A program made the translations under genes and the position numbers. From Spirochaeta sp. (lineage in GTDB: Bacteria; Spirochaetota; Spirochaetia; DSM-27196; Alkalispirochaetaceae), in assembly GCA_027859055.1 (NCBI GenBank), contig JAQIBO010000023.1, forward strand, positions 1 to 12,802: a stretch of 12,802 nt of DNA. The letters run 5' to 3'. Positions 6,950 to 12,802 of this stretch are shown here, piece by piece. The notes under the pieces are model-generated. The model was not told the origin of the DNA and searched no databases. It saw only the letters and a list, made by a program, of their open reading frames with translations. The number at the start of each line of letters is the position of its first letter. The stretch's first letter is position 1.

Positions 6950-7633
6950 TCAGAAGATGCGGTATTTCCGCACCTCCGTCACATGAATAAAGATACGTAC
7001 GCGTGCCTCATATGTTCCTGAGACCGTACGTATGCGCGGCGCCTCTCGCAGGACGACGGTACCGGTCACTTCCCGAGGCCGATTCTGGTACAACCCCTGC
7101 AGGTGAGAGCGCACGGCGGAGTGAAGTGCCTCTTCAATTGCGCGGATCTTGCCGTCCAGACCGGCCCGCAGCGGCGCGCTGCCCGTCCCCGTGGCGCGTT
7201 CCACATCGATCTGCTGCCAGGAACGGACGCGCGAGTGGTCCGCTGCGGACAGCGTGTAGTCGATCAGTCCGTACAGCGTGGTTCGGTCGTCATGGATCTC
7301 CCGGATGACCAGCCGCGGATCTCCCCAGGGAATCCCGGTGACCGGGGACAGCTCAAAGGAGCGTTCCACCCCACGGGCGCGGTACTCCGGGGTATACACA
7401 AAGTCAAATCCGTAGATCATGCCGGAGATTGTGAACTGCGCCTCCCGGAGAAGGCGCTCTTCTACCGGGGTGTCCCCGTGAATGATGCGATCTGCGATGG
7501 ACCAGATCTCAACGGAGAGTACATCGCTCCACGGTTCCGGTGGTACCGGCGTTTGTGCGCCGCTGGGTAGCGCGGCGGCACACAACAGAAGCAGGAGTAA
7601 CGGCGTCCGGATTCGGACGCCCCGGTCGGTCAC
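6950..7633 (-). CDS. Small secreted or periplasmic protein, unknown function
   Basis: I do not recognise the family. The 227-residue product begins with a classic export signal: basic TDRGVRIRT, a hydrophobic run PLLLLLLCAAAL, and a probable signal-peptidase site near SGAQ (24-27). The Cys at 18 is preceded by leucines and does not make a convincing lipobox. The mature part has no further membrane helix. It mixes beta-like stretches (AQFTISGMIYGFDFVYTP, PRLVIREI, ARVRIFIHVTEVRKYRIF at the very end) with a helix (LDGKIRAIEEALHSAVRSHLQGLYQ, 159-183, cited in part), so a compact periplasmic fold is likely. The start is a GTG whose first bases overlap the rhomboid stop (GTGA), meaning translation is coupled to the protease gene. 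A working link with the rhomboid, as partner or effector, is an inference from this coupling. Confidence 0.77.
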   Translation of the reverse strand: MTDRGVRIRTPLLLLLLCAAALPSGAQTPVPPEPWSDVLSVEIWSIADRIIHGDTPVEERLLREAQFTISGMIYGFDFVYTPEYRARGVERSFELSPVTGIPWGDPRLVIREIHDDRTTLYGLIDYTLSAADHSRVRSWQQIDVERATGTGSAPLRAGLDGKIRAIEEALHSAVRSHLQGLYQNRPREVTGTVVLREAPRIRTVSGTYEARVRIFIHVTEVRKYRIF

Positions 7634-8262
7634 CCGAAAAATCTCCGATACGGGCTGATGCCGACGCGAATCACAAAGTACAGATAGGCAAAGGCAAATC
7701 CGGCAAGGTGGGTGAGATGGGCAACGTTACCGCCGCGCCCGCTCATCTGAGAGAAGAGCTCAATGGCGGTGTAACCGATAACGAGAATCGAGGCGCGAAC
7801 CGGAATGATCCCGAAGATGAATATCTCCGCGTTGGGATAAAACGTGGCAAACGCGAGCAACACCGCAAACACTGCACCCGAGGCGCCAAGAAGAAAGACG
7901 TACATACTCCCGGTTATCCAGTAGACTGCAAGGGAAAACAACCCCGCCAGAATCCCGGTGAGCATGTAGAACAGCAGAAATTCCCAACTCCCCAGCTGTT
8001 GTTCAACCTGCGTACCAAAGAAAAACAGTCCCAGCATGTTAAACACCAGATGGGAAATACCGGAGTGGGCAAACATGTACGTTACCGGTTGCCAGATAAA
8101 CCCTTCCATTACTGTCAAAGCCGGATTCATCGCTATATACGAGACGAAGCGGGGATTGATGTTGCTGAGGAAAAACACCGCGAGATTAATGCCGATCAGT
8201 ATGAACGTCATATTGCCGTTATGGTATGGAAGTGGCCGTCGCCAGATTGGTTGTCGTGTCAC
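7630..8262 (-). CDS. Rhomboid family intramembrane serine protease
   Basis: Rhomboids cleave membrane-anchored proteins within or near the lipid bilayer using a Ser-His dyad. Counting from the GTG at 8262 (210 residues), the helix-4 motif GASGAVF places the nucleophile at Ser128, and THLAGFAFA places the catalytic His at 185. The helix-2 block HSGISHLVFNMLGLFFFG (66-83) supplies the oxyanion-site His and Asn75, followed by VEQQLGS. About six helices are visible, the basic bacterial layout, with the C-terminal tail positively charged (YRRFFG). The frame is open to an ATG at 8505, but that extension would run deep into the divergent rlmE gene and codes for low-quality Arg-rich sequence. The GTG at 8262 (MTRQPIWRRPLPYHNGN) or the ATG at 8211 is more likely. 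Neither has a clear ribosome-binding site. Its stop overlaps the start of the secreted-protein gene. Confidence 0.92.
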   Translation of the reverse strand: MTRQPIWRRPLPYHNGNMTFILIGINLAVFFLSNINPRFVSYIAMNPALTVMEGFIWQPVTYMFAHSGISHLVFNMLGLFFFGTQVEQQLGSWEFLLFYMLTGILAGLFSLAVYWITGSMYVFLLGASGAVFAVLLAFATFYPNAEIFIFGIIPVRASILVIGYTAIELFSQMSGRGGNVAHLTHLAGFAFAYLYFVIRVGISPYRRFFG

Positions 8263-8336
8263 GGGGAAACGGTATTGCCTTTCCGAAGCGCGGTCAAGTG
8301 CGCTATTCTCCGCCGAAGAGGAAGCGAGGGGCACAT
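8263..8336. promoter_or_regulatory. Divergent promoter region between the rhomboid gene and rlmE
   Basis: This 74-bp gap must hold the promoters for both directions. For rlmE, TATTCT at 8304-8309 is a fair -10, with a weak TTCCGA 17 bp upstream. AGGGG (8327-8331) is a good ribosome-binding site 5 nt before the ATG. For the rhomboid, the minus strand shows TTGACC (8297-8292) and, after 17 bp, TACCGT (8274-8269). That would start RNA almost at the GTG, a possible leaderless message. These are assignments by eye. Confidence 0.35.
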
Positions 8337-8921
8337 ATGGCAAAAAAGGGACAGCGACGACAGGATCACCTTGCCCGACAGGCGCAGAACGAGGGGTATC
8401 ACGCCCGCAGCGTATACAAGCTTGAGGCGCTGGACCGGAAGTTCCGGTTGCTCCGCGGCGGTGTACGCACGCTTGACCTCGGCGCCGCCCCCGGTTCCTG
8501 GACACAGTACGCCCTCGGCCACGGCGCCACCGTCGTGGCCGTGGACCTGCAGGAGCTGAATCTGGCCGGTGCCACCTGCGTGACCGGTGACTTCACGGAA
8601 GCGGAGATGATAAAACGGATCACCGCGGCGGGCCCGTATGACCTGGTGCTGAGCGATGCAGCCCCGGCCACCTCGGGCAACAAGGTGATAGATACCGGCC
8701 GGAGTGAGGCGCTGGTGGAGTCCGTCCTCGCGGGGTTGCCGGCGTGGCTGGTACCGGGAGGCGGCATGGTCACCAAGCTGTTTCAGGGTGGCGGCGAACA
8801 GCAGCTGCGGCAGGCGGCACAGGCTGTGTTCACCTCCGCAACGCTGTTCCGTCCCCAAGCGGTTCGCAGCGAGTCGTTTGAAACGTACCTTGTCGGGATC
8901 GGATACCGGGGGGAGGAATGA
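8337..8921 (+). CDS. rlmE: 23S rRNA (uridine-2'-O)-methyltransferase RlmE (FtsJ/RrmJ)
   Basis: RlmE uses S-adenosylmethionine to methylate the ribose 2'-OH of U2552 (E. coli numbering) in the A-loop of 23S rRNA, a late step in 50S assembly. The 194-residue product has the SAM-binding loop LDLGAAPGSWTQ (46-57) and the full catalytic tetrad: Lys28 (SVYKLE), Asp107 (LSDAAP), Lys147 (MVTKLFQGGG) and Glu182 (SFETYLVG). SDAAPATSGN (106-115) is the family block written DMAPNMSG in E. coli. Its length is close to the usual 200-210 residues. The frame is open to a GTG or ATG near 8226, but the ATG at 8337 has AGGGG at 8327-8331 and begins MAKKGQRRQD, the normal basic start. It stands alone, divergent from the rhomboid gene and convergent with the signalling operon. 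Confidence 0.95.
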   Translation: MAKKGQRRQDHLARQAQNEGYHARSVYKLEALDRKFRLLRGGVRTLDLGAAPGSWTQYALGHGATVVAVDLQELNLAGATCVTGDFTEAEMIKRITAAGPYDLVLSDAAPATSGNKVIDTGRSEALVESVLAGLPAWLVPGGGMVTKLFQGGGEQQLRQAAQAVFTSATLFRPQAVRSESFETYLVGIGYRGEE

Positions 8922-8937
8922 TCGCCGGCCGTCCAGT

Positions 8938-8969
8938 AAAAAAAAGAAGCCGCGCAACTGCGCGGCTTC
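8938..8969 (-). terminator. Rho-independent terminator of the signalling operon
   Basis: GAAGCCGCGC (8946-8955) pairs perfectly with GCGCGGCTTC (8960-8969) around a 4-nt loop, and on the minus strand it is followed by eight T (the A run at 8938-8945). Orientation and strength fit the end of the leftward transcript that includes the Hpt, REC and GGDEF-EAL genes. On the plus strand there is no T-tract after the stem, so it is a poor terminator for rlmE. Confidence 0.85.
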
Positions 8970-9115
8970 AACCCTAAGATCGTGGGTGGATACAGCAAAA
9001 CGAACGGTGTCTACGCCCCTGACAATCCTGAGTTATAGAATATCGCGGCCGCGTCGGAAAGTCGAACGGAAGATGCAAATTCACGAAAAACATGTCCGAA
9101 ATATGAAACCTGCGG
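8970..9115. other. Gene-free stretch between the terminator and the Hpt gene
   Basis: About 146 bp with no credible coding frame. Together with the terminator it makes the rlmE-to-Hpt gap 194 bp, the longest in the window. It is probably the 3' untranslated part of the operon message. A weak minus-strand -10-like TATTCT (9042-9037) could start a short RNA of about 90 nt ending at the terminator, but the -35 match is poor. No tRNA or known RNA motif was recognised. Confidence 0.4.
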
Positions 9116-9733
9116 TCAGGTATTGTCCTGCCGATGTGTATGCATGAGAAGATTGAGAAAAACCACCGCCTCTTTCTCCAGCTCGTCAACAAACCCCACA
9201 AGCACTTCCCGGTCGGACACGCCCTTACGGATGGTACGGTTGATCTGACTGGCGCGGTCGGCAACGATCTCTGCTCCCGCCGTTCCGGCGGAGCCTTTGA
9301 TCGTGTGGGCTGCCTGGCGGAGCTCCTCCATATTGTTGAGCTCCAGGGCGTTTCGGCACCGGGCTACCAGTTCGGGAAGGCTCTCCTGGATGTGCTCCAG
9401 CACTTCCTCGGCAACGGCGATCTTGTCTCCCGTGCGATTCAGCAACCCCTGGTAGTTGAGCACATGCAGTTCTTCCCGTGGCCGATCCTGCCAATTGCGC
9501 AGTTCTTCGGTTTTAAAAAGCCGTTTGAGCGTTTGCGCGCTGGCGTTGATCAGCGCCAGACACTCCTGCTGGTCAGGGGTCAAATCGCTCTGCCCGAGAA
9601 TTTCCCCGACACCGATAATCGCGTTCACCGGATCCCGGGCGTTGCGGATAAAATCACGAACCGTAGTGCGCTCCGAGTGTGGGGTTGCAGACGTGTCGTT
9701 CAGCGGAGTATCGGGATCCGGGTTCCGGTCCAT
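9116..9733 (-). CDS. Hpt phosphotransfer protein with a degenerate histidine-kinase-like helix pair
   Basis: This 205-residue soluble protein ends in an Hpt domain (about 97-200). AAHTIKGSAGTAG (141-153) contains the phosphoacceptor His143, so it should pass phosphate between a receiver and another receiver. Residues about 27-73 look like a HisKA dimerisation hairpin: FIRNARDPVNAIIGVGEILGQSDLTPDQQE resembles FSHEIRTPLNAIIGxxELL...LTPEQxE of hybrid kinases (shown in part here). The phosphoacceptor His of that box is replaced by Arg30, and Glu by Asn31, and there is no ATPase domain. It may therefore dimerise, or dock a receiver, without being phosphorylated there. The ATG lies 1 bp after the stop of the REC gene, and the terminator follows 3' of it, so it is the last gene of the operon. 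The natural partner is the REC protein next door. Confidence 0.88.
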   Translation of the reverse strand: MDRNPDPDTPLNDTSATPHSERTTVRDFIRNARDPVNAIIGVGEILGQSDLTPDQQECLALINASAQTLKRLFKTEELRNWQDRPREELHVLNYQGLLNRTGDKIAVAEEVLEHIQESLPELVARCRNALELNNMEELRQAAHTIKGSAGTAGAEIVADRASQINRTIRKGVSDREVLVGFVDELEKEAVVFLNLLMHTHRQDNT

Positions 9734-9734
9734 C

Positions 9735-11012
9735 TTACAATTCCCCGCGGATTACCGGTAAGCGTATGTCGATGCGGACGAGGGGTTGCGGTTGCTTCCA
9801 CGTGTAATCCACCCCGGACTGGGCCGAGATCCACCCGTTCATCTTCCGCATGATTTTCCGCGCGATGTAAAGTCCCGTCCCATCGGGCCACTGCTCTTCC
9901 GCAAGGTACTCCGGAAACGCGTCGATCGTAAAAAAGAGATCGAAAATCAGTTCCTGGTAATCGTAGGGGATACCATAAATCTGCTGCCCCGCCGTATCGG
10001 TCGCCATGAGGCGCCGCGCCGTATTGGATATCTCCACCGCAAGGATTTCCCGGCTTCCCTCCTGCAGAACTGAAGAGCTGAACGTGATCGGCGTTTCTTC
10101 GGGGGAGAACTTGATCGCGTTTACAACCAGTTCGCGCAGAATATCGGTGATTCGTTCCCGATCTATCGAAACGCGTGCACCGTCGAGCTGTTTTTTTGCC
10201 GCCGTCTCGGCGGAAAAATCGATCAGGGAGAGTTCAAAGGAACGGCCATGAGATTCCGCAATCGGTTGCAAGCGCTCTGAGATCTCCGCTTCCAGGAATT
10301 TATGGAAGCGAGCGGCGCTCATCTCCTCCATCTCGAAATCAGTGTCATCAAGGGTACCGATAAACTCAACGCGTTCAAACAGACGGCGCTGATTGCGTGC
10401 CGAAGTGAGCGCCATGTCCAGAACCGCCTTGGGCACGGTGTAATTTCCGTCCTCGTTTTCGGTGAAGGAGCTTTCCAGCATGTCCAGCCACAGAAATCCC
10501 CCGCTCTGGTTCAGGTTGCGGGCCAGATTGGCCACGAGCGTTTCCGTCTGACGCGCGTCCTTGGAGGCGTACAACAGCCGCCAGTTGCTGAGTTTGCGGT
10601 TTTCCATGTCCAGGAGCTTTTGCTCCTCCATGATGCGGGTAATCTGGCGTTCCCGTTCCTTTTCGGCGATGATCTTTTTCACGCGAAAGACGAACGTCTT
10701 GGGATCTATCGGCTTGCTGATGTAGTCGTCGGCGCCGTGTCGGATAAGCTCAACCGCGATCCCGAGATCATCGTTCTGCGTCAGAAAGATAAACGGTACG
10801 TCCGGAGCGCTTTCCTTGACGCGGCTGAGGAACTCGTCGCCACGCATACCCGGCATGTAAAAGTCGGAAAGGATCACGTCAAAAGATGCCAGGTCTTCTC
10901 GTGCCGCCTCCTGCGGGTCGGTGTGGGTTACGACCTCCTCGGCGATATTGGAAAGCGCCTCACGGGACACGGTCAGGATGACCTTTTCGTCGTCGACCAG
11001 TAATACCTTCAT
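9735..11012 (-). CDS. Response regulator: REC domain fused to a degenerate histidine-kinase core
   Basis: Residues 1-118 are a complete receiver: Asp7-Asp8 (LLVDDE), phosphoacceptor Asp50 (ILSDFYMPGMRG), Thr78 (FLTQN) and Lys100 (ISKPID). A coiled-coil linker (about 115-142, EKERERQITRIMEEQK) leads to a kinase-like part. The stretch near 160-182 (VANLARNLNQSGGFLWLDML) sits where a DHp helix should be but has no His. An HATPase-like domain follows, with N box RELVVNAIKFS (293-303) and DGTGLYIARKI (377-387) as the G2 box. The G1 box DxGxG is replaced by EISNTARRL (327-335). Autophosphorylation in the normal way is therefore unlikely; ATP binding may persist or be lost. Its ATG abuts the stop of the GGDEF-EAL gene (TAGATG), with AGAGGAG about 11 nt upstream. 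The Hpt protein is encoded immediately downstream. Confidence 0.9.
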   Translation of the reverse strand: MKVLLVDDEKVILTVSREALSNIAEEVVTHTDPQEAAREDLASFDVILSDFYMPGMRGDEFLSRVKESAPDVPFIFLTQNDDLGIAVELIRHGADDYISKPIDPKTFVFRVKKIIAEKERERQITRIMEEQKLLDMENRKLSNWRLLYASKDARQTETLVANLARNLNQSGGFLWLDMLESSFTENEDGNYTVPKAVLDMALTSARNQRRLFERVEFIGTLDDTDFEMEEMSAARFHKFLEAEISERLQPIAESHGRSFELSLIDFSAETAAKKQLDGARVSIDRERITDILRELVVNAIKFSPEETPITFSSSVLQEGSREILAVEISNTARRLMATDTAGQQIYGIPYDYQELIFDLFFTIDAFPEYLAEEQWPDGTGLYIARKIMRKMNGWISAQSGVDYTWKQPQPLVRIDIRLPVIRGEL

Positions 11013-12802
11013 CTATGGTACAGCTCCTCTTACCGTTTCAAGAAACTGTACAAACGTATCACGATCCATCGGTTTACCATAGAGATATCCCTGACCCTCG
11101 GTGCACCCGTGGGTGGTGAGGAACTCACGTTGTTGCGGGGTTTCAATCCCTTCGGCAACCAGTCGCAGGTTCAACGCCTTGCCCATCGCGATAATCGTAG
11201 TGACGATCGCCTGGTCATTTCCGTCGCTGGCGATATCGTCCACAAATGACTTGTCAATCTTGAGAACGTCGATCGGCAACCGCTTCAGGTAGTACAGGGA
11301 CGAATACCCCGTTCCGAAGTCGTCAACCGCCAGGGAGAGTCCCTGCGCCTTGATCGTCTCAAGGACCGGCATCGTGTTATCGATATCGTCCATGATCACG
11401 CTCTCGGTCAGCTCAAGTTCCAAAGTATTCGCAGTTCCGCCCTCGGCGATACGGTGCGATAACCGTTCGACAAAGCCCGGATCCAGAAGTTCTTTGATCG
11501 ATGCGTTGAACGACACGGTCAGATCGTCACGAAACGGAGCGAGTGAGCCAGCCAGGTCGCGGTGGACGTTGTCCAGCATCACCTCACCGAGGCGTACGAT
11601 CAGCCCGGTCTCTTCCGCGAGGGGAATGAACTCCCCCGGGGACACAACCGTGCCGTCTTCGCGGATCCAGCGCGCCAGCGCCTCGGCACCAACGACGCGA
11701 CCGGTGGCAAGGTCTATGCGCGGCTGATAAAAGGGAACGAAACGCCGGTTTTCCAGGTCGATCCGCATCTGCGACTCAATAGAAATTCGACGGCGCAACG
11801 CCTCATCCAGCGCGGCGGTATACATACCAACCCGGCCGGCCTCCAGCAACCGCGGGCGCCGTTTGACCTGATACAACGCAGCCTCTGCGTTGTTCAGCAA
11901 CGTCATCGCCGTATCTCCGTCGCCAGGGAACAAGGCGACACCGATCGTAAGGGTAAGATCGTAGGAGGTACCCGCGATCGTTGTCGGTTTTTCGCTTACT
12001 GCGGCGAGGCGATCGGTTGTCTGGAGGTAGTCCCATTGATCGATGATGCCGTCTATCAGCACGCCAAACTCGTCGCCAACGATCCGCGCCACCGTGGCGT
12101 CGTCACCGACCGTCTCGCGCAACGTTCCGGCAAGGTGCTCAAGAACGGCGTCTCCTGCGGGGTGTCCCCCCGTCTCGTTTATCCGGCGAAAATCATCTAT
12201 GTCGGCTATCGCGACGGCGACACTCGTCTCGTGGCGGCGAGCGTTGCGAATCGCGGCATCTACCCGTTCAAGAAACGAGAGCCGGTTCGGGAGGCGGGTG
12301 AGGGCGTCGTAGTTGGTGCTGAACTCAACCTCTTCCTCCTTTTTTCGAAGCTCGGTCAAATCATGAAATACCGCCACGTAATTCGTAACCTGCCCCATCT
12401 CATCGTAGATCGCCTGTATCGCCAGCCACTCCGGGAATACTTCTCCCGTCTTCCGTCGATTCCAGATTTCCCCTTCCCAGGTACCGGTGGTTTGAATTTT
12501 TGCCCATAGCTTCTGGTAGAACGTTTCGTCGTGTCGCCCCGACTTGAGTATCCGCGGTGTTTTCCCAATCGCGTCATCAGGGGCGTACCCCGTCTCCGCG
12601 GTAAACGCCGCGTTAATCTGCTGAATAACCCCTGAATCGTCGGTAATCGTTACGCCGTTCAGGGAGTTTTGCATAACGCTGTTCATCAGTTGCAGTTCCC
12701 GGTGGGCCGTGGTAAGCGAGCTGGTTCGCGCTTTCAGGAGTTGATCAAGTTCCCGATTGACGCGACGGAGCTCATTCTCCGTGTGGATCTGGGAGGTGAT
12801 AT
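11013..12802 (-). CDS. PAS-GGDEF-EAL cyclic-di-GMP signalling protein, 5' end beyond the window
   Basis: This large protein makes or, more probably, breaks cyclic di-GMP. The frame stays open to the right edge, so the ATG at 12686 is not the start: 38 more codons (in phase from 12800) form a coiled coil (ENELRRVNRELDQLLKART). Counting from the Met at 12686, a PAS domain covers about 5-113 (GVTITDDSGVIQQIN, ETGYAPDDAIGKTPRIL, GEIWNRRKTGEVFPEW). GGDEF covers about 118-280, with YDALTRLPNR and the signature as RIVGDEF (201-207; first Gly is Val). No RxxD inhibitory site precedes it. EAL covers about 300-555 and is intact: EALARW (335), ELTESVIMDD (425), DDFGTGYSSLYYLKRLP (455), LKID (475), AEGIET (511) and GYLYGKPM (533). 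Phosphodiesterase activity is thus expected; cyclase activity is doubtful. It is the first visible gene of the operon; more sensor domains may lie upstream. Confidence 0.95.
   Translation of the reverse strand, partial: ITSQIHTENELRRVNRELDQLLKARTSSLTTAHRELQLMNSVMQNSLNGVTITDDSGVIQQINAAFTAETGYAPDDAIGKTPRILKSGRHDETFYQKLWAKIQTTGTWEGEIWNRRKTGEVFPEWLAIQAIYDEMGQVTNYVAVFHDLTELRKKEEEVEFSTNYDALTRLPNRLSFLERVDAAIRNARRHETSVAVAIADIDDFRRINETGGHPAGDAVLEHLAGTLRETVGDDATVARIVGDEFGVLIDGIIDQWDYLQTTDRLAAVSEKPTTIAGTSYDLTLTIGVALFPGDGDTAMTLLNNAEAALYQVKRRPRLLEAGRVGMYTAALDEALRRRISIESQMRIDLENRRFVPFYQPRIDLATGRVVGAEALARWIREDGTVVSPGEFIPLAEETGLIVRLGEVMLDNVHRDLAGSLAPFRDDLTVSFNASIKELLDPGFVERLSHRIAEGGTANTLELELTESVIMDDIDNTMPVLETIKAQGLSLAVDDFGTGYSSLYYLKRLPIDVLKIDKSFVDDIASDGNDQAIVTTIIAMGKALNLRLVAEGIETPQQREFLTTHGCTEGQGYLYGKPMDRDTFVQFLETVRGAVP

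Noticed and set aside
8226..8336. Upstream extension of rlmE to about 8226
   Set aside because: The family normally starts near the ATG at 8337, which has a good ribosome-binding site; the extension overlaps the rhomboid start region.
8263..8505. N-terminal extension of the rhomboid to an ATG at 8505
   Set aside because: It would overlap about 170 bp of rlmE in antisense and encode Arg/Gly-rich sequence unlike any rhomboid N terminus.
8974..9264. Minus-strand frame of 96 codons across the gap and the Hpt gene end
   Set aside because: It overlaps the conserved Hpt frame by about 150 bp and its gap portion has no recognisable features.
11562..12509. Plus-strand open frame of 315 codons opposite the GGDEF-EAL gene
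   Set aside because: The minus strand encodes continuous PAS, GGDEF and EAL motifs; the plus-strand product resembles nothing.

Overview
The window holds about a dozen protein-coding genes packed on both strands of a GC-rich bacterial chromosome, with short intergenic gaps, several 4-bp start/stop overlaps, and no sign of phage, insertion sequence, CRISPR array or tRNA/rRNA genes. The mix of genes is best matched by a free-living member of the Spirochaetota: a hybrid periplasmic-sensor kinase of the HisKA_2 type, a compact rhomboid protease, a VAT-1-like oxidoreductase, a divergent-PAP2 protein, and a PAS-GGDEF-EAL/REC/Hpt signalling cluster. This taxonomic call is an inference from gene content and protein style, not a proof.

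Layout. (1) 2-2711, plus strand: the 3' end of a phosphonate-type ABC permease (phnE), then the nucleotide phosphatase surE, whose stop overlaps the GTG start of a 12-helix MFS transporter. (2) 2715-4494, minus strand, converging on the MFS gene with 3 bp between stops: a membrane sensor histidine kinase split by a +1 frame change near 3342-3375 into a sensor half and a kinase half. (3) 4569-6920, plus strand: a divergent PAP2 (DUF212) membrane protein, a six-helix membrane protein of unknown function, and a VAT-1/quinone-oxidoreductase-like MDR protein. Copies of the heptamer TTGTC(A/T)G lie on both sides of the PAP2-like gene. (4) 6950-8262, minus strand: a rhomboid protease translationally coupled to a small secreted protein. 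(5) 8337-8921, plus strand, divergent from the rhomboid: the 23S rRNA 2'-O-methyltransferase rlmE. (6) 9116-12802, minus strand: a three-gene signalling operon (PAS-GGDEF-EAL, whose 5' end lies beyond the right edge; REC plus degenerate kinase core; degenerate histidine-kinase-like helix pair plus Hpt). It ends at a strong rho-independent terminator at 8938-8969.

How the genes may work together. phnE, surE and the MFS gene could belong to phosphorus or nucleotide acquisition, but only the surE-MFS coupling is directly visible. The last operon looks like a phosphorelay tied to cyclic-di-GMP turnover. The REC protein and the Hpt protein both carry kinase-like helices without the phosphoacceptor histidine, so phosphate would have to come from a kinase encoded elsewhere. 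This operon is the most unusual part of the window.
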